Source: Leptodontidium sp. MPI-SDFR-AT-0119 (Eukaryota > Ascomycota > Leotiomycetes > Helotiales > Leptodontidiaceae). Taken from it: a stretch of DNA of 64,000 nucleotides. Below are positions 22,519 to 34,120 of the stretch, one piece after another. The stretch lies in the NCBI GenBank assembly GCA_020726505.1, contig JAHLEZ010000010.1, positions 2,356,001 through 2,420,000 on the forward strand, read 5' to 3'. Numbering within the stretch: position 1 is the first letter of the stretch; each line of letters opens with the position of its first letter. The notes under the pieces are model-generated. The model did no database searches, was not told the DNA's origin, and saw only the letters and a program-made list of their open reading frames with translations. Position numbers and translations under genes: made by a program.

Positions 22519-23645
22519 CTAGTAATTCGGACGAATGATGAGAGGCACTACGGAGCTGCCATCACGATAAGAGTCGAGCCCTTCCTCTATCGCCACAATG
22601 TCCAGTCCATCCACCACCCGGTAATTTGGAATCCAAAGATGAACCTCCTCGATCCACTTCGGAAGAATTCTCCAGAGTCCCGTCGAAAGGGAGCCCAGAA
22701 ATTCAAGAGTCCCTCTAATGAACCCAACTCTCGCTGGAACACCCTTGTCCTTGGCTTGCTCAGCACACTTCTCGATGGGATGTAAACAAGCAATAACGCT
22801 TGGCTTCGTCAGCGACACAATGGAAACGGTGAGCGTAAAATCCCATGAGACACAGTCGTAAACGGAAAGAGCGCCTTCATTCCCATCGTCAAGAATCTTT
22901 CGTATTTCCGCTACGATAACCTCATTGCTGAGAGGCGGTCGATGACATGTGTAGCTCCAAGCTTTAGTAAATGAGCCCTATTCTTGGTCGATGCGACGGT
23001 GATCACTTTCCCAACTTTGGCCATGCGAGCAAACTGGATTGCAATTTTCCCAACATTGGATCCCCCGCCGATGATAACAGTCGCTCTGTTCGCATTGAAG
23101 GATAGGTCGAGAGTCTTGCCTAATTCGCCATCTGGGAATGGAGCTGCGAAGCCAAGGCCAATGGGAAGAAACAAAGCGGCGGCAGAGGTAACCACATTAA
23201 CAGGGAAGCAAGATGCGTCTTCAAAAGAAATATGCTCTGGTATCTCTGCTGTTCCTCTGGCGTCGAGGAATGCGTACTACTGCAAGCCAGCAAAGTCTGG
23301 AAGTTTAGATAACGGATTCCCAATGCCGAAAACTCGATCTTCGATCTCGTAGCCTGTTACATCTTGACCCACTGCCTTGACAGTTCCGGTTATATTTGTC
23401 CCCAAGACATATGGAAGGTTCTCTGCGATGAAAAGCCCGAGATCTCGGCCGTAGGTATCGTGGGGAAGTACTAGACCAGGACGTCAGTGATCGTACAGGC
23501 CTGTAAGTTGGGCCCCTCTAAAATACCGCTTACGCATAGTTGAATGGATTTTGATGAGAATCTCCTCTTTTCCTGGTTTGGGAACTGCTCGCTCACCGAG
23601 TGCAAGATCCTTTCCAATCTGATTCACGAACACTGCTTTTTGCAT
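22519..23645 (-). pseudogene. Zinc-type MDR oxidoreductase pseudogene
   Basis: Exon 1 (23534-23645, MQKAVFVNQIG...) is followed by a 63-nt intron (23471-23533) and a long second exon. It reads as a medium-chain dehydrogenase/quinone reductase: LPYVLGTNITGTVKAVGQDV, FGIGNPL, VNVVTSAAALF, the Rossmann motif VIIGGGSNVGKIAIQFAR and GATHVIDRLS. Two lesions break it: TAG at 23277-23279 after FAGLQ, and a frameshift at CTCTC (22930-22934), where dropping one CT gives DRLSNEV and a normal C-terminus with LPKWIEEVHLWIPNYRVV. A complete related gene follows at 24.7 kb on the opposite strand. Confidence 0.7.
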
Positions 23646-24710
23646 GATGGAAGACATTGTTGATGTTCTCTGCTACTTCGGCTTCTGGGAACTTCGGAGG
23701 GGATTGAGGAGAAAAAGAAGTGTTCTGGACATCATAGTTAACGGTGATTTCTTGTTTTATGTCCCAAGACTCTTCCGAGTCAGCTATCATGCCAACCTAC
23801 TCAAAATGAGGTACGAGGCATGCATTGATTATTCAGTCAACATCTAGGCGTCGGCTTTAGTGTGGGTGATATGATCAGTTCTTTCGAACCTTCACTTCTC
23901 GAGCGCTGTGCAGGATCACACTGCTCCACAGGGGCTTCATCAGTCTCAGATACAATGCTAATATAGGCATTCAGGATTGTCTATCTCCAAATTGAGGACA
24001 GACAGCAGGTTTATCCTAGTAAGCCTTGTTGCTTGAAACCTCTCTGATTTTGCAGTGCCTAAAAGCCAAATGCAGCTACGATACAGCCCAGCGTTTGCGA
24101 TTGGCCCTTAATAACATGTCCTCTCTCCGCGTTGTCCCGTTCGAAGAATATGTGGTGATTACTAAACACGCCACCAGTGGAGTTTAGAGTGACATGGTAT
24201 GGACTTAGGGACAATTCGAAGTCCATCACTTAATCGATTACCAATTTGGCTCTAATTCAGGCCTCATGTCTGAGTTATCTCCGATGACAATTGTGACGGT
24301 TTGAGAAAATTACACTTTCAGCGAGTCGTAGGATACAATAACGCGCGAGCCGAATATGGTTTGGTTGACATGAAGCCTGAAGAAATGTAACAGTTGTTAC
24401 TCTGTCCTTCCCACACAACCTACGAGTAATAGACAACAAATGGCCCATTTTCGCTAGTGAGGATAGAATAAAAAGCAAATATAAGAGAAGTCCCACTTAA
24501 TTCCACCAACGTGGAGTTAGGAAATAGTCAATGAATAATTTAATGTTGACTCTCCGTCCCTTCGCGGGGAAAGAAATACAAAGAAGGTCTCTCCCCCTTT
24601 ACTATCGTAATTGAACATTCTTCGCAGACGTTTCTTGGAGACCACCTACATTCAAAACCAGAGCTTTTGAGGTACACGACGACCCTATTTCACACTTTCT
24701 CAAGCCAGCT
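23646..24710. other. Divergent intergenic region
   Basis: About 1 kb between the MDR pseudogene and the intact MDR gene, head to head. Only short non-convincing frames. Confidence 0.4.
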
Positions 24711-25795
24711 ATGCCTACCAACCACGCTGCCTACCTTGTAGGGGCTAAAAGCCATCCCCTGGAAGTCAAAGAAGCACCATATCCCTCGGTTGAGGCGAAT
24801 ACAGTCATCGTCAGGAATTATGCCGTCGCCATCAATCCCATCGACTGGAAACTGCAAACTTATGCATTTCTTCCGCTCAACTACCCAACAATCTTGGGCT
24901 CAGATGCCGCGGGGGTCGTTGTGCAGGTTGGAAGTGGAGTTACAAATGTTGTAGAAGGTCAACGAGTCATCGGGTTCGTCAAAACTCCAAGCTGCGAAAT
25001 TCATGGTGACACCTCACTGATGGCAATCGTAGATACTGCGTAGGCACTGGAATTGGCGACTCGAGATACGCTGGCTTCCAAGAATATTCTGTCATGCCAG
25101 CCAATGCCGTTGCCCCGATCCCGGACTCAATCTCCTACGAGCAGGGAGCCGTCCTTCCGCTCGCAATCTGCACTGCCGCTGCTGGCCTTTACCAAAAGGA
25201 CCACTTGAGCCTACCATACCCAGCTGACTCTATCAAGCATAATGAGGGGACAATTTTGATCTGGGGTGGTAGCTCCAGTGTTGGTACAGCAAGCGTGCAG
25301 CTTTCTCGAGCCTCTGGGTTCGAGGTGATTAGCACCGCCAGTGTCCACAACCACGACCTTGTCAAGAGCCTAGGGGCTTCCGAAGTCTTTGACCATGCTA
25401 GCAAGAGTGTAGTGAGCGAAGTAGTTGCAGCTCTCAAGGGAAAGCAGGTAGTCGGTGTTTTTGATTGCATCTCGGAGGAGGAAACGCAAAAGAAGTGTGC
25501 CGAGATTCTCGTCAAATGTGATGCGGCAAAAAAGCTTCTTTCACTAGTACTCCCAGCAGTAGACGGCTTGCCGTCCGAAGTTACTGTGAACAGCTTGTTC
25601 GCAACCACGATCCTCAGCAATGGTGTTGCCACCGCCATCTGGCAAGACTATCTCCCAAAAGCGCTAAAGACTGGCGAGTTCAAACCTGCCCCGCAGGCGT
25701 TGGTTGTAGGAACTGGGTTGGAATTTATTCAAGAAGCGATCGAGAAGAACAAAGCTGGTTTGAGTGCTTCAAAGGCGGTTGTTAAATTGTCTTGA
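24711..25795 (+). CDS. Zinc-binding alcohol dehydrogenase-like (MDR) oxidoreductase
   Basis: Exons 24711-24973 and 25033-25795 (341 residues). The 59-nt intron has a weak donor GTTCGT, branch CACTGATG and acceptor CGTAG; the join reads RVIGYCVGTGIG in phase. Domain order: GroES-like N-terminal half (YPTILGSDAAGVVVQVG), GFQEYSVMPANAV, then the Rossmann half with ILIWGGSSSVGTASVQLSRA as the NADP(H) loop and STASVHNHDLVKSLGA. The pattern is that of the fungal ToxD/CipB-like or trans-acting enoyl reductase group, which reduce C=C or C=O bonds with NADPH and lack structural zinc. Substrate not predictable. Cytosolic, no targeting signal. Confidence 0.8.
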
Positions 25796-26523
25796 TATTT
25801 GCTATTTCACTGTTCATGGGCGAGCAAATATCCCAAATCAGGCAGGAAAAATACAATTTTCGAAATTGAAAACACACAGGGGCCAAGGCTCCTAATCTTG
25901 TTCTCACCACAGAATGATAGAGATCAACACGCAGATAGCTATTCTTGGTCTAGCTGTGAAATTGAAGTGGAAGGACAGAAATTGGTTCCATCTGTAAGAT
26001 TTTTAGGACATGAATTGTAACTTGGGTCGAAAAGATCGATCGCGTGCAGACGAGCAAGGGGGAATGACAATTTTTCCTTCGAGGAACAGCCCAAAGATTT
26101 GACGAAGGACAAATAACGACACTAACTTCACGAAATTGTCGTGGCATGGAAAAATGGTCCGGTGGCAGTAACAAACGTTTTTGGATTACAGCGAGTATTG
26201 TGGGAGGGATAAAGCCCAATAAACCACACAACAAGAGAGGTAGCATGTACTGAGGTACGGGAGAGATTCTAGGTGTAGGAAATCGCAGATCGATCAAATC
26301 TAAAGATAATCCATATCTGAAGAGCATGAAAAGTCGAAGGAGGGGAGGAGAAAAAAGTGTATTAGATAATATCTATGAAAAGTTCTTCGTTGTTGAGTTG
26401 CTTCCAAATGTTGAGCTCTTTTATGTGGAAAGAGCCTATCCGGTCAGGTGACAAAGAAGCTACCGAGAGCCTTCCCCACCACAGTATTTTATTAACAACT
26501 TCCACTATCCTCAATCCTCCAGC
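25796..26523. other. Convergent intergenic region
   Basis: Lies between the ends of two convergent genes; only short frames without coding character. Confidence 0.4.
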
Positions 26524-27045
26524 TCACAATTGGCTCAACGAAGTGAGAGCTGGAATGAGCCAAATCGGAACCAGAGGAATATACATTCCCTTCATAAAAT
26601 ACGCCAGCCCAAAACCAAACGAATTGATTGCGTAGAATCCTAAAATCGCTTTGTCATAGCCAGTGGTCAAGCCATATTTGGCCCATTTGAGCTGCAGAAG
26701 ACCTGTTTCAACCGTCAGATACCGAGTTGCATTCAAAGACAACAATTCTAATTGAGAGCCATGTAGAGCTTCGATGAGCTAAACCTCCAAGATACATTTC
26801 AACTTGTGGGGTGATTCTGCACGAGAAGATGGCGAAGTCTTACCGACAATGGTCCAAGCAGCCCCAACCTGCAAGAAGTTGCTCTTCGTAGAAAACAGCA
26901 TAGGAGGCTCAATGCCTACGGCGCGATCGAGTCTGGGGAAGAGTTCGCTGAAGGCTAGGGACGTGTGCTTGTAGACTGCGAAAGCACTGAGGCCTGCGCT
27001 GGCGTAAAGAACTCGTTGGGATGTTTGGGACGACAACATTGACAT
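26524..27045 (-). CDS. Small integral membrane protein, two exons
   Basis: Exons 26844-27045 and 26524-26702 (126 residues), intron 141 nt with donor GTAAGA, branch TCTGACGG and acceptor AACAG; the join reads WTIVGLLQLKW. Hydrophobic segments lie at about residues 11-28, 57-72, 86-104 and 108-122. The block KWAKYGLTTGYDKAILGFYAINS is polar-flanked and looks like a loop plus helix. A shorter intron with other acceptors would add up to about 20 residues. I do not recognise a named family; it resembles small fungal four-helix membrane proteins of unknown function. Confidence 0.55.
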
Positions 27046-28327
27046 TGTGATTTGGATTCGGATTCTGTTTGAAGATGGAGCTACAAGGTGAATGAATGTA
27101 TGAATGTTGATGGGAAATGCCGTGGTAGTGATGGAAAGTTTGGATGGAAATAGGATTATACTGTCGGGCGTCGTGGAGATGTTTTCCTAAGTCCGGTTGG
27201 TCACATTATGAAGCAACTTTGTGTTTACTGATCAGTTCAGCCGAGGCCCTGCCACTACCAGTAGCGTAGGATCTTGTTGCCTTAGAAGGGGATAGTGACC
27301 CGCAAATAGCGGGGAGAATGCTTGACACATTGCATATCCGGAGAATATAAGATTTCCGGTAGCACTCTCTGTCCATCGAAGCTTTGGCAAGGGCTACTGC
27401 TTAGTGACAAGTTGGTTGCTGGTAAATTATATGGGATTATGGCAAGCGGGTACCATGGAATGCATAATATCTTGCCACTGCTAGTGACAATAGTGACACT
27501 AGTGATTCGCGAGTTCCGAACCATGATGCTCATCTGACCAATTTAACGGACTAAACTGGGTAGGAAGCCAACCTGGTCCAAATGTCCTCGTAACGTAAGG
27601 TTCGTTTTGTCAGGTACGAGGATTGGAGTCGAACTCTGATCTTTAATCCTAATACTGTCAGGCATTTATATTCATATCACTAATCGACATGTTTCAGTTC
27701 TTCTAAATTTATCAGTTGTGGAACATCTAACAGGACATTCATTTTGAACATTCGAGTAGGTCGGGTCTCGGGTAAACAACACAGATATTTGCTTGAGCTT
27801 CGACATTTGCTATTGACAGATCTATCTAACAAAGTCTCTCACTTGATCAATCTCAAATAGTCGGAAGTGAGATTCACATTCACTTCTTTAGGCTTTCAAC
27901 TCTCTGATCTATGTTCAGACGTATGTCCGCCAGGTGCAATTCGACGACAGACCAAACCCCCACCACTTGTAAGATTACACATACCAAAAATACTTTAAGC
28001 ATGCTATGAATTCTCTTAGGAGCCAGGATTCTTCCTAGGGTCTAGTTCATAATCAAATTTCCTGCAGCGGACATTATGTCCTGACGGATTTGTGGTTTGT
28101 CATTGATGGTGGACGCTGACATGGACTTTCCGGAGGCAAGAAGAGGATTGAAGCTGATCAAGTCAGCCCCGAAACACTTCAAAACTTCAAGGCGCCAGCA
28201 ACTTCTGCTGAAATTATGAAGACAAAGTCTTTTATATAAAGGTTTAGGACGTGGTGGTACCATATTTTTCTTGAGTACAGACCGATCTTCCACGGTTACA
28301 TATCCATTAGTACCATTACAATCCCTC
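27046..28327. other. 1.3 kb intergenic region
   Basis: No gene seen. Contains an 8-bp inverted repeat (27585-27592 with 27615-27622, loop 22 nt) and, right beside it on the minus strand, a tRNA B-box-like GTTCGACTCC, without a tRNA fold. Confidence 0.4.
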
Positions 28328-29377
28328 ATGATGATTCCATCCACTCAAACCTTTCCCATGCTTCTGGCAATTTTTGCCACTGGCTTCGGCACCTCTTTCG
28401 CGGTCGCAGCAAGATCTCCACTGCAAGTCGAGACCTTCATACACGAGGATGTTTCTCTCAACATGGTATCATCACTTTTCATCGGCTCTGAGGCTGCAGT
28501 ACTCGTCGACCTACCCTCGCAATATCAAGCGCCAAAAATCTCAGTGCATGGGTAAAGACCAACAGAACTGTTGTGTCTATTTTTACGACGCATAATCACC
28601 CAGACCACTATCTCAGCGCTCGTACTGTTCTCGATGCCTTCCCAAACGCCAACCCCAAAACTGCTGGTGGAATCGCAGTTGCAGCTCCTTTGACAGTAAG
28701 TCATTGCCCCCCCCCCCCACAAAGCTCTGTCCCTCAGAGGTGCTGATTATTTTACCCTTCCATTGTAGTCTGTATACTGGTCTTCCATCTTAGGACAGTC
28801 CGAAGTCGTCCAAAATTCCTCAATCCCACAATCCTTCCCGTTTTCCTTCTTCGCCCTTCCTGGCGACTCAGAGTACCCCATACATCTCCTTCAGCCACTC
28901 ACTGGAGACACCATCGATGAAATGCTTTTCTTGATACCCTCATCGCACACACCTATTGCTGGCGACACAGTTTTTAGCGACAAATTGCATCTCTTCATGG
29001 CGGACATGCTCACACCGGCCTTGACAGCCTCCTGGATCTCGACACTTGACTTTCTGTCAGACTTGAAACCAGACGTCGTTATACCAGGGCACGAACTTCC
29101 TGGTCAATCATTTGGGGGGTCTGAGATCGTCAAATCTACTAAGAAGTACTTGGAGTTTTGGCAGCGAAAGGTTGAAGCAAAAGGACCGGACTACTATACT
29201 CCCCAACAACTTTCCCAACTGTTGGACTCGAAGTTCCCGGACAGGAATGGATCAACCTCCGAGCTGATGTTGAACATTACGGCTGAAAACTTTGGGAGGG
29301 GTGGTACCAGATTTGGACACACTCAAAACCTCACCGTCTACACCGACAAAGACAAGCTCAATGGGTGGGATCTGTGA
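28328..29377 (+). pseudogene. Secreted metallo-beta-lactamase-fold hydrolase, frameshifted
   Basis: ATG 28328 gives a signal peptide (MLLAIFATGFGTSFAVAA), then SLFIGSEAAVLVDLP. At CCC 28514-28516 the frame is lost; one extra C would continue as LAISSAKNLSAWVK. The second frame has the metal-binding HxHxDH motif in THNHPDHYLSA, and after an intron (28696-28768, donor GTAAGT, acceptor TGTAG, holding a C12 tract) exon 28769-29377 supplies IAGDTVFSDKLHLF (bridging Asp) and VVIPGHELPG (metal His). All active-site residues survive, so either the gene has just died or the assembly lost a C. Family members hydrolyse esters, lactones or thioesters; the substrate is unknown. Confidence 0.65.
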
Positions 29378-29711
29378 AGTTGATGTGGGAAACTGATTTC
29401 TCCGGATCTTGGCTTTTCAGAGCCTCGACCTTTCAACAGACCAATCTGACATACTTCTATGATTTGACTGGATTTCTCATGCCAGTCTCAGTTCTAATTT
29501 ACTTCAGTGTACATAATTATCAATCAAGCACTGTCAACACCGACTTGTCCTTCAAAGTCTTGACAGTGCACCTGCCAACCCATCAGAGTCTCTTGAGCCG
29601 GAAAAAAAGTATAGTCGCGATTGTTCCATGCTAGAACTGTCCTTCTTGGAGCAGAGAATTGCAAAAAAATATTTCATGAAACTTTATCAAATTTCTCTTT
29701 TTCTGGATATG

Positions 29712-31386
29712 TTAGTTTCCAGAGAAGTGATCCGCCAATCTCAGTAATTCTCCCCACTTAGCATCTTCCTGTACCTCGATCGTCTTCTCGGGAGTCATGA
29801 CTTTCAACTCGTCTATCTTCGTGGTTCCATACGAGTAGTCTTCATTATTGTTCACGAAGGCAACAAGATCCTTAATCCAGTCCTCCATCAGCACCCTTTC
29901 CGCTGGAGTTGGGCCATGCAGGATGGAAAAGCTATGCCGCCACAGTCAGTTACATCCTCGGTAAGTTTTTGAACACTTACTTCCAAATCGGTCTATCCAT
30001 CGCATGGGTAACACCCCAGTCCATTGGTGCAGACTTCTCGTCAATGAAAGACATCCTGTATGCAATCTGATACCTCCAGATATCCTTGATATTGACACCA
30101 TGCTCGATCAACGAGTTCACCAGAAATCGCGAAGGTGCCCGCACCTGACCGTCTGAAATGACACTTCCATAAAGAGCTCGCCATTCCTTCTCATCGGAAT
30201 TCTTGGGAACCTTGTACCACGGAAGTACACGATCGGCTGTGGTTGGGCCATAGTAGTTTGCGATTTGAAGCCGAAGTGACTCTGTATTCGGCTCCGGAGG
30301 GTTGTACACGGAGTACAGGCTTTCTTCGTTAAGCATTTCTCCAATCAAGAGCTTCAGACCACGCTTTTTGAATTCTTCTGCGAACTCCCCACTTCGTTGG
30401 TACTCGACCATACCAGAAATAATGAAATCCTCGTCTGTGATAGGCCGGAAAGTGTGATTCTTGAAATGTTTGATTGCTGACACCAGGTCTTGGGCATCAA
30501 TCTTTCGTAATGCCGAAAGTTTCTCCGCTCCCGACAAATTTTTCTGAATATTGAAGTACTCGCAGATCTCGTCAAATTGAGGCTGGCTTTCAGCGAGTGG
30601 TCGTGGCTGGGCTGGGATCGCATTCGAGAACATCAAGAACCGGTGAAAAAGAGTGTTATTGGGTGCGGGCGATGCTGGTTTTCTGAAATCGTGAAGAACT
30701 TGTGCGTGCACTCCATATGCTCCAGCACTTCTTCCCCCCAAAGTGACGTTATTGGGATCTCCTCCGAAAGATGAGATGTTCTCATGAACCCACTCCATTG
30801 CCAGTCGAGCATCCCAGAGACCATAATTTCCTACCGAACCATCTCCGCTCTCTTCCTTCAATTCTGTAGCCGAAAGAAATCCAAAGATGTTCAGTCGGTA
30901 TCCGATTGCCACAAAAACAGCATTTAGTCCTCCAGTTGAGATCAACTCCGTTGGGTCCATGCTCTCCTCCTGTGCGGGATCCCCCATTTGGAACCATCCA
31001 CCATGCAGCCACAGCATAACAGGCCATTTCTCCCCTTCCTCTCCAGGCTTCTCGACTGGTGTCCAGATGTTCACCCGCAAACAATCTTCACTGTATACCA
31101 CTTTTGACTCTCCCTGCTCGGCAACCGAAGCGAACTTCGCTTGTGGACACACCGGGCCAAATTTCCTTCCATCGTAAGAAACTCCGAAACTCTCCTCATA
31201 CCGGTATGCCTTCGGGATCGGACGGGGCTTCTTCCATCTGTGCTCCCCCGTAGGTGGGAGAGCGTATGGGATTCCAGCGTATCTGCGTACTTTGGAATCG
31301 AACTCAAGTCCTTTGATCGAGCCACGAGTCCCAGACAGCTTGACCTCGTGTTCAGTCACGGTATATGGCGATAGGACATTCCCCAT
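29712..31386 (-). CDS. Type-B carboxylesterase/lipase
   Basis: Exons 29981-31386 and 29712-29931 (541 residues), intron 49 nt (donor GTAAGT, branch ACTGACTG, acceptor CATAG). The start MGNVLSPYTV at ATG 31386 was chosen over an in-frame upstream TTG. Alpha/beta-hydrolase features: GIPYALPPTGEHRWKKP, SEDCLRVNIWTP, oxyanion loop WLHGGW, nucleophile elbow GGRSAGAYG, acid Glu around GEMLNEES, and the base His in GVTHAMDRPIW. No signal peptide, so probably intracellular. It hydrolyses carboxylic esters, and its position head to head with a small-anion transporter suggests uptake and hydrolysis of an ester-type compound, which is inference. Confidence 0.85.
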
Positions 31387-32215
31387 TTTGTTGTATGCAA
31401 GTCTTCGTAGAGTTTTTCGTGAAAGCCGTACATCTATACAGCTCAAAAGTGGGGAGAGTGAGCGAGGGGGAATATCACGTCACATTTAGCGACATGACTA
31501 GTTCAACGACAAAGGTGGCGGCTGGTAAAGGGATATCCGAAGCTCAGAGAGTTTATCAAAGGAAAAGCCGAACTCTATGATAGAAGCCGCTTCCGCTTCC
31601 GTTTTGTAGCTAGACAATTCGGATTTCCAGGTTGGATTGGATGCCCCCTGCGCCGCGGGCAAGGTGTGGATAAGGTCCGGCGGAAGCGGTTGCTACCCGA
31701 GCATTTATCTTTCTGTACAGTGCTATGATCTACAAAGCCCAGCTGCTGTTTAAAAGGCTGACTATTTCGTATCAGTATTTCCAAACGAATGTCTAAAACT
31801 CATCTATTACGCCCCATCAGCCAGGTAGCATTTTATAGAACTTCAATAATTAGAAGAGAATTAACTTGAAAGACCTTCACCGTTTTGTTATTTCTGCGCA
31901 TTAGGCTTCCCTCATAGTCCACTTCTGCTTCACGTCCACTTGTAGCGAAGCCTTAGGATTAAGCTGGGGTATTAACACCTGCCAAGTTCCACTCTCAAGA
32001 TGTTATCTTGCATAACAGGGGCGTGAGCGATGTTGAGCAAGGTTTAAAAGATAAGAACCATAACTTTAACTGATGGCTCTTAAAATCGGTTATAAATGAA
32101 GGCCCGATTGAGAGTCGGCGACATATATATCTTCTCAATATCATCATTCGCTCTCAGTCATCTTTTCAACTAGAATCGCATTTTCAGAGTTCACGCCTCG
32201 AAACTATTACTTACG
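31387..32215. promoter_or_regulatory. Bidirectional promoter of esterase and transporter
   Basis: An 829-bp divergent intergenic region. No gene inside. TATATATA at 32123-32130 lies about 85 bp before the transporter start. Confidence 0.4.
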
Positions 32216-34120
32216 ATGGCGTCCAATCCGGTCACTGAAACGAAGGGAAGTAAAGAGATGGATGTTATTACAGTACCTGGCAGGGATACTGGAGATGTCG
32301 AGAATGGCGAGTCGAACTCGATACACAAGGGTTCCAACGAGGAGATCGCGGCCGATACAATTGCAGCAGCCAGCGAGTATACGCCTGAGCAATACCGAAA
32401 GCTCTTGTGGAAGATAGACCTATATCTACTTCCAGTCATGTGGGTAAGTGAATTCTCACAATCATATACTAAGGCAATGTTCTTACATCTGTTAGATTTG
32501 TTACGGCACTCAACAAGCAGATAAGACTGGAATCAGTACTCAAGCTATCTTCGGCATTAGCAAGGATACACATCTGGTAGGACAACAGTTCTCATGTAGG
32601 ATAATCTTCCATTTTTCGCTAAGTGCCATAGCTAATCTGCCACTTGAAGGGCTCACGACAATTTTCTACCTCTCCTACATGGTGTGCGAAGCACCAGCCA
32701 ACTACCTCATGCAACGATTTCCTCTCGGGAAATTCCTCTCAGTCTGCATGTTTTTCTGGGGCATCATCGTACTCTGCGTGGCCTTCGGCAAGAACTGGGC
32801 TGATCTCATGGTACTCCGCGCACTTCAAGGAGCCCTTGAATGTACCATCTCCCCCACCTTTATGCTGATCACTGGATCTTGGTACACGTCTCGGGAACAC
32901 ACTTTCAGAGCTGTCATTTGGGGAACTTCCAATGCTGGAATGAACATCATCTCTGGTTTGATCAACTACGGAATCGGAACACATGCACAACAACACCCAG
33001 GTGGTCTCGCTCCCTGGAAAGGAATTTCGTTCTTCCTTGGGGCTTTGACAATCGTCGATTCGATCCTGGTTTTCTTCACCCTGGGTACGCCAAGTGAAGT
33101 TAGATGGTTGAATGCTGATGAGAAGCGTGCTGCCGCCGCTAGAATTGTTTCCAATCAAACTGGTACAGATCGTCAGAAGAAGACTGAGTGGAAGTGGGAT
33201 CAGGTACGCCAAGCACGTCATTAATTAATGCGGTAGCGCTGATCATGACAGGCCATCGACACTTTCAAAGATCCACAGACCTGGTTCTTCTTCTTCGTTC
33301 AGATTGTCAATGCCCTACCCAACGGAGGAAAGACGACATTCGGCAAGCTCATTTGGGTCTCATTTGGTTTCACCAGTCTCGAGACTCTTGTCAAGGGGAC
33401 TGTTCCAGAGTATCTATTTTCGATTGTTTGGTTCCTTATCGCAGGCATCACAACTTTGAAGAAGCCAAATCTTCGATGTCAGCTGAGTCCCACGTTCTTC
33501 TGTTGTTCAATGCTAACCAAATAGTTTATTTCATGTTCGCCTCCCTGGTCCCCGCTTTCACCGGCATGATGGCAATCGCTCTACTCCCAAATACCGGAAA
33601 TCTGTGGCTTCGATGGTTTTTGTATCAAATCACAACTTTTGGGACACTTCCTGGATTGCGTGAGTCCATCATACTCCCACCCTGAGATGTGAACGACAAT
33701 TACTGATATTTTGTCCAGTGATCTGGACATTTCTTCCATCTAACGTCGCCGGACGTACAAAGAAGAGTGTCACTTCCGCATTGCTTTTCATCGCATACTG
33801 CGTCGGGAATGCCATCGGTGCCCAAGTTTTCCAAGCCAAGGATGCTCCAAGATACATCCCCGGACTTACAGTGTGCGGTGTCATGTACGGCGTTGAGTTC
33901 TCATTGATGGTCTGCTGGAGAACGTACTGTAAGTCGCCATCTATTTCGGTACTCTGAGAAGTTGGCTAATTGGCTTTCAGATGTGTGGCAGAACAAGAGA
34001 CGGGCGAAGAAGATTGCCGAGATGGGAATCAGTACTGAGGAGAGCGCTAGAATTGGTGCTATGAATGCAGAGGCTGACATGACGGACTTTGATAACATTC
34101 ATTTCAAGTACCAGATCTAG
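32216..34120 (+). CDS. Dal5-type MFS anion:cation symporter, seven exons
   Basis: Exons 32216-32443, 32496-32595, 32650-33203, 33252-33477, 33525-33659, 33719-33928 and 33981-34120 give 530 residues; all six introns (47-59 nt) are phase-consistent. Landmarks of the Dal5/allantoate permease group: cytosolic start ending KIDLYLLPVMW, DKTGISTQAIFGI, HLVGQQFSWLTTIFYLSYMVCEAPANYLMQRFP, GALECTISPTFMLITGSWYTSREHTFRAVIWG, a central loop with WLNADEK, FGFTSLETLVKGTVPE, and SNVAGRTKKSVTSALLFIAYCVGNAIG near helix 10-11. Twelve helices are expected. The family imports small organic anions (allantoate, nicotinate, pantothenate, dipeptides); the substrate here is unknown. Plasma membrane. Shares its promoter with the esterase. 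Confidence 0.9.

Noticed and set aside
23593..23790. 65-codon minus-strand frame upstream of the MDR pseudogene
   Set aside because: It overlaps the MDR start codon in another frame and shows no similarity to any domain.
27600..27690. tRNA gene on the minus strand
   Set aside because: A B-box-like T loop is present, but the T stem does not pair, there is no A box, and no matching acceptor stem was found.
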